This document shows positions 10,800 to 23,300 of a stretch of DNA of 64,000 bases, piece after piece. Source of the stretch: Schistosoma mansoni. Taxonomy: Eukaryota > Platyhelminthes > Trematoda > Strigeidida > Schistosomatidae. The stretch covers positions 36,013,299-36,077,298 of the forward strand of contig NC_031502.1 in assembly GCF_000237925.1 (NCBI RefSeq), written 5' to 3'. A program made the translations under genes and the position numbers. The notes under the pieces are model-generated. The model had not been told where the DNA came from. It saw only the letters and a list, made by a program, of their open reading frames with translations, and searched no databases. How positions within the stretch are numbered: position 1 is the stretch's first letter; every line of letters starts with the position of its first letter.

Positions 10800-13440
10800 G
10801 GATCTGTTATACCAATGCCCGGGGCTTTCTCAACAAGCTATCGGAACTAGGTGTACAGATTGACTCAACTAAGCCAGACATAATCGCAGTCACAGAAACT
10901 TGGCTGACGCCGTCTATAGATAGTAGAGAACTTGATTTCGAGGGTTTTACATTAGTAAGGGCCGATAGAATACAAACGCGTAAAGGAGGGGGAGTAGCTC
11001 TATTCATTAGGAATGCTATTCCATTCACCATTATCGACAGTGTATCCCATGAGAGTGAGACGTATGAATTAGTTAGCTGCCGCCTGAAATGCAGGGGACA
11101 AGAGTTGCTGCTTAGTTTGATCTATCGCAGTCCAAGCTGTGAGGTAAACGAGGTCCTGCTAAGCAGTCTCAACACTTTATCACGAAGTGATCGATGTCTA
11201 ATCCGAGGGGACGTTAATGCACCCATGGTGGACTGGGGAAATCTGCAGATCTTATATTGACTCATTATGAGGATGACGTTGCAAACCTGGATTACATGCC
11301 ACCCCTGGGCAAAAGTGATCATGCAGTTTTAAGCTTTGACTTCCATATAACTGTCGATCACGAGCACGCCTCAGCTCAATCTAGACCTAACGGCTGGAAA
11401 GCACACGTAAAAGACGTCATGCACTCAGCATCATCATTAGATTGGACAATAGACCTAGAGTCATCAATCGAAACGGCTTGGGACGTATTTCGAAATTTAT
11501 AATTAAAAGTTACCGACCCCACATCCCTTGGACTACACCTAGGGGGCCGAGAAACTCCCCACCATGGTTCAGTAAGGAGGTTCGCATGCTTCTCCGTAAA
11601 AGAAGGAAAGTGTAGGATAGATTTAGGTTACTGGGGACTGATGAGGCAAAGTCTCGGTATCAAAAAGCTCGGAATACCTGTGCCTCGACCCTCCGTAAGT
11701 CCAGAAAGCTGTACGAAGAGAAAATTACTAAGGAATCCATAGAATGCCCTAAACGCTTGTAATCCTGTATAAGCCAAACGACAGAAATAAGAAATGTTCC
11801 CTCGCTATGGAGGAACAGTAATACTTCATCATTAGGGGAGGATGACTTTGGTAAGGCTCAAGTTTTCTCAGTCTACTTCAGCAATGTATATACCATAGAA
11901 ACACCCTTCCCACCAGTCCATGAAAATCCCCCCACACAAACACTGGACAGCGTGACCATTAAAGAACTCGATGTCTTTGGTCTGTTAATTAAGCTTGATA
12001 TAGGTAAATCCACTGGACCCGATGAACTGCATCCTAGGTTACTAAAGGAATTAGCTAACTTTGTTGCGAACCCTTTAAGTATATGTTTTAATCTATCCGT
12101 AACCCAGGGTTTTCTATCAAAAGACTGTAAGGACACCATAGTAAGTCCTGTCTACAAAACAGGCACAAAACATAAGCCTGAGAATTACCGACCAATTAGC
12201 CTATCTAGTGTGGTTGTTGAAATCTTTGAAAAGATTATTCGGAAGGAGCTGTTAAAGTATCTCGATGAAAACCGGATCCTCTCCGAAAAGCAGCATGGTT
12301 TTAGAACAGGTTACTCTTGTCTCACTAACTTATTATTCGCTCGTGAAAGCTGGTGCGCTCTTAAGGACCAATAGTTACCTGTAGACGTAGCTTACGTCGA
12401 CTTCAGCAAAGCTTTCGACAAAGTTCCACACAACCGGCTGTTATATAAGGTAAGGAATGTCGGGATTGAAGGCAATCTATTGATGTGGATAAAAGACTTC
12501 CTAGTTGGGCGTCAACAAAGAGCAAGGGTGAACTCCAAGTTGTCTAGCTGGGAAACTGTGATTAGTGGAGTCCCACAGGGTACAGTTTTGGGGCCAGTGT
12601 TATTCCTCCTGTAAGTAAATGACCTCCTTCGTCTGCTATCGTAATCGGTCTTGCTCTATGCTGACGATGTCAAGATATGGAGAGCGATACAAAGTAAGGG
12701 CGATAGCTTAGAACTCCAAAATGACCTGAAGAAATTATCTGAATGGTCCCAAACCTGGCAATTGCCGATAAATACTTCCAAGTGTATTGTGATGCATATT
12801 GGCCACCAGGGTACAGATACATATACGATAAATAACACTGAGCTACCTATTGTCCAGACACACAATGACTTATGAGTCATCGTTAGTCAAGACTTAAAAA
12901 CTACTGCACACTGCCGTGCAATAGCCGCCAAATGTTTTGAAACTTTATGGTCCATACACAGGGCTTTTAATCATCTCGACGCTAAAACGTTTCTGACTTT
13001 GTATACAATGTTCGTGCGTCCTAAACTTGATTACTGCATACAGGCAGCTAGTCCCTGCCTAAAAAAGACAGTGAACTCTTGAAAAGGATTCAGAGAACAG
13101 CAACTAATCTGATTCCTGGAATAGCGAAGCTCCCGTATGGTACTAGACTGACCAAGCTAAACCTATTCCCACTGTCATATAGAAGAATCAGAGGCGACTT
13201 GATTACAGTTGTCAAATTGCTCAGTGATAAACTTTCACCTGATATGCCCTCATTTTTCTTGTCTCCCAAAACAGAAAATTTACGAGGACACTCCAAAATG
13301 TTCACAAGCCCAGAACGAATTACTTGTCAGCTGACTACCGACTTTCCCATCGAATCATCAACGAGTGGAACTCATTACCTTAGCACGTGGTTGAGGCTCC
13401 ATCCTTCGACTCTTCCAAAAGAAAGCTGGATCAGCTGAGA
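10800..13440 (+). pseudogene. LINE ORF2: endonuclease and reverse transcriptase, broken
   Basis: The endonuclease starts YTNARGFLNKL, with VTETWL (10891 onwards), then GDVNAP (11210 onwards; the usual GDFNAP) and the catalytic SDH at about 11313. Between DWGNLQ (11232) and LILTHYEDD (11253) the family's intervening segment is missing, an internal deletion. The RT includes KSTGPDELHP, YRPISL, the QHGFR block, VDFSKAFDKVPH, GVPQGTVLGP (12568 onwards) and YADDVK (12658 onwards), and ends with a thumb region up to 13440. Stops occur at 12372, 12613, 12643 and elsewhere. Catalytic motifs are otherwise recognisable, so this is a moderately young dead copy. Confidence 0.85.
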
Positions 13441-13570
13441 GACCATCATTGCCAGGGCTAACACGGGTCACCAAGCCCGACACAAGCATAATTTTCAAAA
13501 TCCGTAACATCAAATTAGTTAAGTGACTAGACAATTCAAATTAAATGTAATCAAACAAATAAAACTATGC

Positions 13571-16208
13571 ATAAGTATGAAGACGCAGCAATTAATAAAT
13601 CATTTACTTCAAAACAACTTGTCACAAAACTATTGAAAGCTGTACAAAATCCAATGGTGAGAAAACTCCGCAACATACAATTATATTATTTATAATACGA
13701 TCGAAACCATACACGATTAAGTTGTTTCGATTATCAAATTGTCCTAATCTCTCCTGTTATTTCTGATTTTTGTCAGTTTCCTTTTTATCAGTTGTAAGTG
13801 TATTCTATGTACTTTCTTAATCGTTGGTTCATTTTTGCTTTTAAGCGAAAACGATATTTTCTGCCATCTTCTGAGAACATTATTTCAGGAAATGTAAATA
13901 CTTGAGCATTTCTGTTTGAAATTTTGGTAGACATATTCCCTCATATTATGGTTTTTGTGAATTACGTATGGGTGTACAGCTATGCCAGGTTTCACAACGA
14001 CTGCAGTCACTTATCTGGAAACTAAGTATCAGATTGCTGTTGCAGATGTTCTTAATTTAAGAGCATCTGCAAAGAAATGTCAGTTGCTTTGTTCATTTAA
14101 TATATTGATGCAAATATGATTATGTTTGGTCATAGAATTCTTTGCACAGTAGGAGTCGTTATTATTGGTGAATAGAATTTAATTTTTAATATTAGTTTGC
14201 ACAATTATTTGTGATTTAGCTTATACGATAGTAAATTCACAACTGATCGTTCTGAGAACATTAGTATAAAGCCATAAAAGGAATTTAGGATCTCAAACAC
14301 AACCGCGTTTGAGCAATATATAAATAATGCTAAAGTCTTTATTGTAGTGCTTCCAATATAAATTGTTAGTAGGACTTAGCATCCTCAAGATATGTGGCTT
14401 TGAAAACTCAGAAGAAACATTATCAGCATAACATTTGGCACAAATACGTCCGTACCGGACCTGTCGTTCTAAATTTGCTCAACGAAATGAAACTATCAAA
14501 TTGAATAGAAGAGACGAAATAGTATGGTAGCAATTATGATAAGGAAAACTAAGCATTAAGGATATGGTTCAAAGATAAAAAATGAGGTGTGGATACTGTA
14601 ACTCAAAACCAACAGAAAAGTAAAAACACCTCTACTCGTTTTGTGACTTATTTTGTGCCCTATTACTCAGTGTCTTCAACCACTGATCGCGTTCGTCTGA
14701 ATCTACCGGCATTGTTGGTGGTTGCACAGAGCGTCATCATTCGTTCGTCAAGAAGCTCACAGCTTTTTTGCAACGTGTTACTTCGGCCTACATTTAAATC
14801 AAGAGACGTGTCGGTTAAGCATGAATAAAGCACGTCCCAACCACCTTGATTACCAAATATTCAGTAACTTGCTATATTTATCTGGTGACCCATGACTAAC
14901 CACAGCATTTTTCACTCAACTGTTGCACAAAACATGACCAAGGCCTCAAAGTTAGTAAAGCAAACTATACGCATTTTTCTCCTCTCAAAGATAATGTCAC
15001 ACTTCCATAGATGAATATGGAGTGAACTATTGTGGGATGTATAAGCTCATTCGTTGACCAATAACTACCTCGCCAACACCAAAAGTGGTGCGATCCGGTC
15101 TGCGCTAACTGACTCTTCTAAATCCGCGCATCTAAAATATGTCAAGTGGTCGAAGCAACCAACTGCTTCATCTCCTATGGTTAATGTGTGCAATAAAGAT
15201 TAATTCATATTCCTACGACAATTTCTATTCACGTTCTAATTAGGTTTCTTTTCACTTATTAACAAATATTTAATAAAAGGTTGATAATTTTTATGTATAT
15301 GCATTCTTTTGACTACTCACTTTACACAACTTTGTATCGTCAGTCGGTCACTCAGTGCCTAATTAAAAATAGGTAAAAGTAGTAATATTAGTTTTTCGTT
15401 ATGTTTCCACAGACCCGTAAGTTCTTCGAATTTGGTTACGTTATAAATCCGCTAATAAGCCTGGTACCATTTAATAATTAGCTGATTCCACGTTGTACTT
15501 TTTTGGTACATCTATTGATGCCAAACACTGCCATGAACCATCGTTCTACAGGAAGCAAAAGTTCATATCAAGATGGTGAATACACCTACATTCCAGAATC
15601 TGGTAAGAGATAAGTGTGTCTAGTTTCAAAACTGAAACCAACTTTGTTTTTCTATAATCGACATCTACGACCCTTAACCAAACTGAGTTTAATATCTTAG
15701 ACACTATTTTAGCCAAACCAACCCATCTGCGATTATCAAAAGAGGATATTAATCCTTTCTAATAAAATGTGCTAATTAGCAACCGAGACCAATTAGATTA
15801 GAGGATGGCCAGATCCCCAACTCTAGCCAGTGTTTGAGTCAATATAACTGCTAAAATTGAACCACTATCCCGTGTAAAGTTATTGTATCCTCTCCTGCTT
15901 CTCGACCCTAAGTTAAGTGCAGAGGAAGCTGTTTTACGTATCACTAAAGTAATATAACCTTAAGGTCAATTATGTCACTAATATATTTAGCTTGACACTA
16001 GTCGGAAACCAATTAGCTAACTCATATCAATACACTTAAGTATGCATATCCGAAAACTAAAATTACAAAACATGACGCACAGAAAGGTAATACTAAACAA
16101 ATGAAATGTATCAGCACGATGATTTTATATTGCACTTATTTTCATATGTTTATTTAAAACCTACAAAATACATACCTCATTTTTGATAAATTTTCACATC
16201 TCCTTCTA
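13571..16208. other. Intergenic and possible 5' leader region of the CEP164-like gene
   Basis: No clear gene. At 15534-15602 a short frame (MNHRSTGSKSSYQ ... YIPESG) ends at a GTAAGA donor and could be a first exon of the gene at 16250. It leaves one base over, which does not match the best acceptor (16209); it would fit only a poor acceptor at 16256. The phrase GEYTYIPES resembles the DETYIPSE start of vertebrate CEP164, so I note it but do not include it in the gene. Confidence 0.3.
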
Positions 16209-16249
16209 GAAATTAAATTTAGTCACAAACAAACAAGAAATCCAATCTC
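16190..16249 (+). promoter_or_regulatory. Strong 3' splice acceptor 40 bases before the CEP164-like start; possible spliced-leader site
   Basis: A pyrimidine-rich tract ends in TCTCCTTCTAG at 16209, followed by 40 bases with a stop in frame with the ORF (TAG, 16220) and then the ATG at 16250. So whatever is spliced here is 5' UTR. That fits either a non-coding first exon or spliced-leader trans-splicing, which flukes use for a minority of genes. Sequence alone cannot separate the two. Confidence 0.4.
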
Positions 16250-17920
16250 ATGACAGTTTGTACTAATGGACAAGTTATATTAGAAGAAAAATATGAACGC
16301 TGTAGATTCACTAAACCAGAAATCATAAGTTATGCTAGATGGTTGGGAATCAATCTGAAACGAGAACCAGAATTATATCCCTTAGTATATGAAGGGATCA
16401 AAGCTCCGCTTCCGGTTGGTTGGAAACCTTGTATGAATACCAATGGGGATATATACTATTTCAATTTTTTCACAGGTCAATCTACGTGGGACCATCCTTG
16501 TGATGTTTATTATAAGAATATGGTATTAGAGTATAGAAAAAATAAAAGCTGCACGAACGTCACTGATAGAAAGCAAAAGTACTTTAAAAGATCACTCCAT
16601 AAAAAGTCCTTTGGTCCTTGTCATGGAATTAAGCTACTCCACATAGAAACATATAATAAGTCAACCAGCAACCAGACACAGAACAATGGTACTTCGAGGA
16701 GTAATATTAATCATATTCACAATTTAAAGCTTTCTAATGAACACCCAGTCTCCCAAAACTTAAGTGGCACAGAAAATGAGCCTTTAGTTAACAAACTTAA
16801 GCCTTCTGAAAATAGCGATGGTCAATTTAGGAAAAGCACAGGTGTCCAGTATGAATCACCACGTGAATTGCAAGCAATACCAAGCAGAGAGAAAACTGAA
16901 AACAGTAAAAATCAGACAGAATTGGCACTGGTTAGTCAAGTTGATGAAAACCTCCTGAATTTTTCATTGTTAAGTAATTCTGAAGACTTCACTAACAGTA
17001 TAAGATTCAAAACACTAAATGTAGCTAAATCGTATGGATTTTCTGAAACAGTACAAGATGAAATGAACTCAATCAACTGCTATAAAACAAAAATCAATCA
17101 GAATATGTTAACAGGTTACTCGGTATACGAACGATCGGAAGAATCAATAAATAACGAAAATACCGACATCTGTAACAGCGACATTTCAGTCCATAACCAT
17201 CTTCAAACCAAAACAGGATCAGACTGTATGACAAAATTACTAAAGAAAATGGAGCAAAATCATGAGGAAGTACTAGGAGCAAGTTACAAATTATGTTCAA
17301 TGCAAAATGAACTAGTTAGCTGGTGTAATGAAATCGAAAAACGCCTATATGATATTGATAGCAGATATAAGATCACTTTTTGCAGGAATAGGGTGTTAAG
17401 GGGAGATAATGACCTGCGCATATTTTTAGAACCGCGTGAAGTTAATCAACAGGATTATGTGGATACTAGTCTATACAATAAAGCTACATGTAATGAATAT
17501 CTTTCATACAATTCTAATTTGTCGAATAATACAAAAAACAAACGACCACATTCTAGCGATGATTATCTATTGAGGAGTGAAAAACACACTTGTACAGAGA
17601 CAAAAATGAATGCCATAAGTACAAACTCTTTAGTATCTAAAACAAACCATAATGAAAACTTGGTTCCTATCAGTAGTTCTAGATCACAAAACCTAGTGAG
17701 ACATTTATCAATAGTCGACATATCTAAACCACAATATACTGTCACTAATTGGAACAGGCTGTCTAGTGACTGGAATACAGTAAGAACAAAACTATACCAT
17801 GGGAAGTTTCTTTATTCACCAAAAAACCTCCCGCAAAGCATGATAAATCAACAACTTGAAGATTACTCAAGATGGTTAGAACAAGCTGAAGCGTACATGA
17901 AAACTTTACAGTCCGTCTGA
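16250..17920 (+). CDS. CEP164: CEP164-like centriolar distal-appendage protein (556 aa)
   Basis: CEP164 docks mother centrioles to membranes and recruits TTBK2 and the ciliogenesis machinery. Residues 9-90 match its N-terminal module: ILEEKYE, FTKPEIISYARWLGI, REPELYPLVYEGIKAPLP, then a WW domain at about 54-84 with both tryptophans (W58, W80), the YYF core (69-71) and P83. Beyond that the protein is asparagine- and serine-rich and poorly conserved, with a possible coiled coil at about 325-370 and a short C-terminal helix (QQLEDYSRWLEQAEAYMKTL). It is one large exon ending in TGA, with AATAAA 160 bases downstream, so it looks complete. At 556 residues it is far shorter than vertebrate CEP164 (about 1460). 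The start is the first ATG after an in-frame stop. Its neighbour CSB is convergent. Confidence 0.85.
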   Translation: MTVCTNGQVILEEKYERCRFTKPEIISYARWLGINLKREPELYPLVYEGIKAPLPVGWKPCMNTNGDIYYFNFFTGQSTWDHPCDVYYKNMVLEYRKNKSCTNVTDRKQKYFKRSLHKKSFGPCHGIKLLHIETYNKSTSNQTQNNGTSRSNINHIHNLKLSNEHPVSQNLSGTENEPLVNKLKPSENSDGQFRKSTGVQYESPRELQAIPSREKTENSKNQTELALVSQVDENLLNFSLLSNSEDFTNSIRFKTLNVAKSYGFSETVQDEMNSINCYKTKINQNMLTGYSVYERSEESINNENTDICNSDISVHNHLQTKTGSDCMTKLLKKMEQNHEEVLGASYKLCSMQNELVSWCNEIEKRLYDIDSRYKITFCRNRVLRGDNDLRIFLEPREVNQQDYVDTSLYNKATCNEYLSYNSNLSNNTKNKRPHSSDDYLLRSEKHTCTETKMNAISTNSLVSKTNHNENLVPISSSRSQNLVRHLSIVDISKPQYTVTNWNRLSSDWNTVRTKLYHGKFLYSPKNLPQSMINQQLEDYSRWLEQAEAYMKTLQSV

Positions 17921-18080
17921 ATATTATTCAAATCTCAGCGTAATTTCAGTTGGATTGTGTACAACGATGCTAACTTTGCCACACAATTTTAAAAAGGTAT
18001 TACAGTTAATAAGATCGACATTTTGAATATTAAGTGCTTCGAGAAAATTACAGTTTCATTGAGATATTTGGCTAATGTTC

Positions 18081-18086
18081 AATAAA
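18081..18086 (+). promoter_or_regulatory. Polyadenylation signal AATAAA for the CEP164-like gene
   Basis: A canonical AATAAA hexamer lies 160 bases after the stop codon on the same strand, with T-rich sequence following. It supports 17920 as the true end of the coding region. Confidence 0.5.
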
Positions 18087-20306
18087 CTCATTGTAAAATA
18101 TCTAGTTTGTTTTTAAAAATTCCCCCTGAATTTCTTTGACATGTTATTGCACAAATCTATCTCTGTGCAGCCACTGGTCTGTAGTAATGACCAGATATTT
18201 AGTTTATACCCAATAAGTGACTAGACTGAGATATTGTAAAACAGTCAATATAACACAATCTGCTGAAATGGAAATAAGGATGCGATGTTAATCCTTATGC
18301 GTGTCGACATTTACTAACATGGCATATATGCAATCCCAACTGTATTCTCTGTTTCGTTGGAGACTCAAATTAAAATAGCACAAAACATTACGGTCTAAGG
18401 TTACCTTCTTTAAAGGCGATACTTCAATTTTACGCTAGTGCAATCTAAAAATAATTAAAAACCATTCTTGACATTAGACGACCATTACAAAGTTCCATGT
18501 GGTTTAGTAAACAGTCACATTTTTTATTTTGGAGGTAGCTTAGAAGCAACTACTTACATTCACAATATCTAGGTTCTTGTTCGAATAACAGGCACAACCA
18601 AAACTCATCTACTCTATCCATAAAACGCCAAGCCTTATATGGTAATTAGAAGTATTTGAATTATTATACAAAATAGGAATCCCAGAAATAACGCAATTTA
18701 GACCAAGAAGAACTAGGTGAGCACAAACGAACGTATTGTATTTGCGATTCGAAATTAGACACTTATCAAGTACAAAGGAATCATTAGTTCATACAAGCAC
18801 CATACCTTAGCTTTGAGAGAGAAGTCCAGAATGATTAAACCTGAAACATACTGTATTTATGATAAATTTAAAATATAACCTCTGGATGGTTATAAAAGTG
18901 AAAACATTGAGATCAAGGTATTTATTTTAATTTTTAACTTACAGAATGCAAACCTAAAATCCGTACATATCAAGAAGCGACTAAGATCACATTAAAATAG
19001 CAAATTTTCTATACGAATTCATTGGAAGCAATTAAACCCCAGCATTCGTGATTCAACAGTCAATGAGCTCAATGAACAACTACAGATACTCATTCAAACA
19101 CTCTCCTTCTAATTCTATCTCGAAATGCAGGTACCAAACCCGATCTCTGAAACAATCAAATCCTAGTACGAGAACTTGAAGTCAGTCATTTATTGATACA
19201 CAACGTAGAACCTGGTATATATTAGAGATCGAAGATACGATTTTAGAATATACATACTTATGAAACAAAAAAGAACTACCAGAAATTTAGGAACTTACAA
19301 TGTAAGAGAAGACAAAGAGTGAATGCATATGCGCTATTACGAACAATTCTGAGCCATGTCACTCAAAGACTTTAACAAGTGGTTACGACAAATACACAGA
19401 CCCCAACCAGATAGTTTGCACCTACCTACATGTCTCAGTCCAACAATCAGTGACTTCATGAACTAATGTCATATATTTGTTTGGCCTCCATCTAGTCATT
19501 AGGTTACGTCATTGATTCCTGTTATGTCTTATGGCCCGTCAAATATCACGCGACAAAATCGCTAATCCGGATATCGACTTCTATGACCTAACTTCTGTGC
19601 TAAACCAATGGTGAGTCAAATAGAACTAGAGGCCTCGAATCAACTCTCAGTCTCTATTGATCCTCTGTATAGTAGCTTCTCACCCAGCCCAGAACACAAA
19701 TATAATCCTCCGCTATATGAATCGTATATTTCAGACATACGCGGTTTATGTGCAAGCAGACGAGATCACATCACACTGTAAAATGAAAAATAATAATTAT
19801 AAAAGGTCAAACCAAAAGTGGCTGAGTATAGCAGACTGTCAACCAATAGATTAGGAATATATTAGGTAAAGTAAATCATATAACAATATTCAGTGGATCA
19901 AATGGAAACTTATGAAAAAAGGAATGTAAATTTATACTATCTAGTTACTTAGCAATTATACTACATTTATATATATATATACGATGACAGTCTATAAATA
20001 ACTCCTGGAAGTTACCACGCATTTATTCTTCGTTTGGACTTAACAGTTTGGTTTGCCGATATTTTCTGGGATAGACTTCCAAGGCACTAAAAAACATTAA
20101 ATTTTTACTACCAATTTTCCGGTTTTAAAAATAAAAGAAGTTCATCTGAATTTTTTGAGATAACTAGTAATTGATATTCACACTTTAGTGAAAGTAAACC
20201 ATATTCTTATTAATTCTATATTTTAAAAATAAAAGTCAGGAGTGTGCAGATTAGATTCTGTATTAAAATAAACTATACAAATGTAGGAGGTAGCAATGAA
20301 CATATG
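18087..20306. other. Intergenic between convergent CEP164-like and CSB genes
   Basis: AT-rich sequence holding the 3' UTRs of both genes. A short TA repeat lies at about 19969-19982. On the minus strand an AATAAA (plus-strand TTTATT near 20022) could serve CSB. No gene seen. Confidence 0.35.
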
Positions 20307-23300
20307 TCAATATATCACAGTGTTGCTTGGTTGATTCAACCTTTCCGCTGATGCCAAGTTTACTAAAAGATAACTAGCAATAGACTGAAATTTACCACGC
20401 AAAGTCCATACATCATCCAAGCGACCACGTGAAGGTAAATCCAGTTGAGATTGATCACATTTTGACCGATGCCTTATTGCAAGTTGTTTAAGCAAAGAGC
20501 GAAAATGTCGGGAAGTAATACTTCTATGTACAACATTAGCGTTATTATGAATATTTACTGTAGCACAATCATTGTTCTCATTCAGAATGGATTTAAAATG
20601 TACTACTAAATATTCACTTGTAACAGTATTCGAACCACCAAGTGTTCGAATAAGTTCAGCACAAAGACGCTGCATTGAATGATTTAACATAGAATCAACT
20701 GATTCGGTACTAGATGAACTGTGTAAATGATCATGATGAAGGATTTTACGCGAACGTATAAGACTTAAAAGTAATTCTGAACTGAATCTAACATGTAAAT
20801 TAGCTGAATTTTCATTATAAGCTTTTTTAGTTGAACAATCAAAATCACTTGACATTTGTAAAAGTTGAATCTAAAAATTAAAATAAATAACTTTTCTTAA
20901 AAATCATATATATCGAAATCTATAAAAATGTAAATAATCGAATATTCACTTCATATTTCATAGTTGAACGATCTGTGAATTACTGAGAACTTCCGACTGA
21001 AATATGCCTCCCTTAATTTGTGTATATATGGAATTGAACCCCTTGAACTGGACAATACTAACGTATTTTTGTGAATTTACTACAACATATTTATCCTAAC
21101 AAGTCACTCTTGGAGTATATTGTTTTATTTTCTAAAAAATCACTCTACAATTATTAAAATTTAGTCTAATTTTAAACCATTACTTTGTTATTTTAAACTT
21201 TTCGATACGATCTAGATCTGGTGGCTTAACTCACGTCATTTATTAGGCATCATTCAAAATAAAACTAGGAAAAATCTTCCAGATATATATATATATATAT
21301 GCTTTCGAATATTATTGTTTCCGATTAAGCAGTGTGGTTTGATGTTTAGTTGAAATAGAATTGGAACATTAACAATACATTGAGACTGAACAGCGTACAA
21401 GTAAAGTATGGTAAACATTAATTAATTTCTGAGAATTTTTAGACTGCTTAATAAATCTGTAAACAGTTGATGAATTTATACATCCATGTAAAATTTCACA
21501 CGTATGAATAGCCATGTCAACTTGAAATAATTTGAAAATTTTCAACTGAATGTTTATCCAACCAAACCAACTGAAAAGCATTTATTTTTTCAGTAAAATT
21601 TCGCAACCTATTTTAATAAAACTATAGTTAATTACATAATAGTAATTTTATAGAGTTGGGATCATGAGTCAATTGAAGCTAGGCCACCATGGAAAACCTG
21701 GAAGCACTGGAAGACTGTTTCGTCCAATTACGGGACTTCTTAGCAAAATTACTAAAATCTCCACAAAACCGCTTCTGATATATAATAGTAGATTTTTATT
21801 CCATGACTACATAAATCATAATATTTTACTCAATGTATCAGAATTTTCTATCATTACCGAAGCTTTTATTTTGTTCGGCGGAATGAAAATACGAGTTAAT
21901 AAAATGGATAATTTATCCATTACTATGCCCTAAATTAAAAATAAAAACAAGTTTTAAAGAATTCTACAATAATTATTAGCTACAAGCTATAAAATAAAAA
22001 ATAAACAGAAAAGTCTAAATAACGTAGACTAAAGCGCCAATCTGAATTCTTAGTTTTTAATCATAAGAAACAAGCCTAATTAAATGTATAACTTTAAAAA
22101 GTTCATTACTGTAAACTCACATAACCACAACTAGTTGATTCATTTCGATTCCAAAGAAAACGATTTTTAGCTTGACCAAAAGGATAAAGTACTGATCTAC
22201 GTTGAGTTATTTCCGCAGTTTGAGAAAATGATCTGAAATTACATTGCTGCCAACGCTTGACTTCTTCTTCTAAAGCAATAATAGCTTTATTTGCTAATCG
22301 ATTCGCGGCCAATTGGTCAAATGAAGAATCGATGTGATTTGGATTAGTCATTTCATCCAATAATTTATCATGATGTACTATTTGAGTTATTTGACGAAAT
22401 ATCGGTGAACTGCTTACGGACATTTTTTGTGTGAATTTTAATGATTTATTGGAAGAAAGTGAATAGGAATCTTGATGATTTGTATATTTAATTTTTGAAG
22501 ATTTTCTATTTTTTGCCTTTTCTAAATCATATAGTGGGTATAAAAAGAATATCATGAGATAGATAGTAAAGGTTTTTATAGTACAGTAAACAAGTGGGAT
22601 AGAAGTATTGAGGCAAACCGATCAGCCAAGGATAATACAGTCTGGTGCGAATTAGCATTAGTCTAATTTACAACGAGGTAAATCAGTTGATAGATTTGTA
22701 AACATATTAATGAAGGTGACTGTAACATAGTCTCTGCCATTCTCCTGTACTACGCTGGAAGAAATTGTACGATGAAAAACCTAAACTGACACTGGTTTAT
22801 GAGCACTCTTATTGTTCTCTTCCTAATAGTGGCTTTTGAGACAAGTGAAATCAGTAGTTGGATATCCCGGGTCTATTGACTTTTATAGTATTGCAAATAT
22901 TGTACTTCTCCATACCTTTTTCCAAAGGCTTAACCTTGATACCTGACCTTTATCTCTTTAATTATTTACCACTCCTTACTTTACACTTTTTTTTTCTATA
23001 TTCTTACCTCCAATTTTTGTTTGTTTATTTCATGTAAAATTATTACCCAGTTTTAACTTACTTTTTTTTCTTGTATCGATCTACATACCACCTAATTTGT
23101 TACAACAAAATAATAACAATTCGTCCCTTTGATAAATTTACATAATCCAGTGAAAAGACGAAATGTGATACATTAGTGCAATATACATTGCAAATAATCT
23201 AATTGCATATTTCGTTGTTAAGGCACTCATATATATGAAAAATGGAAGTCAACTTGAAGGACACAGAAAATGTGCTGCTAATTATATTGTTTTTGGTAGC

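Larger units (their letters stand above)
9714..13570 (+). mobile_element. CR1-like LINE, nearly complete but inactive
   Basis: A two-ORF non-LTR retrotransposon of the CR1/jockey lineage. ORF1 (9714-10790) carries a PHD-type zinc finger and a basic RNA-binding tract; ORF2 (10800-13440) carries an AP-like endonuclease and a reverse transcriptase. The 3' UTR runs to about 13570, where AATAAA occurs (13558). The element is markedly less AT-rich than its flanks. In-frame stops, frameshifts and an internal deletion in the endonuclease make it non-functional. The PHD finger lacks its first cysteine pair, so the copy is probably slightly 5'-truncated. Confidence 0.85.

Noticed and set aside
15534-15602. 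First coding exon of the CEP164-like gene
   Set aside because: The phase left at its donor fits only a poor acceptor inside the main ORF, so it was kept as a note only.
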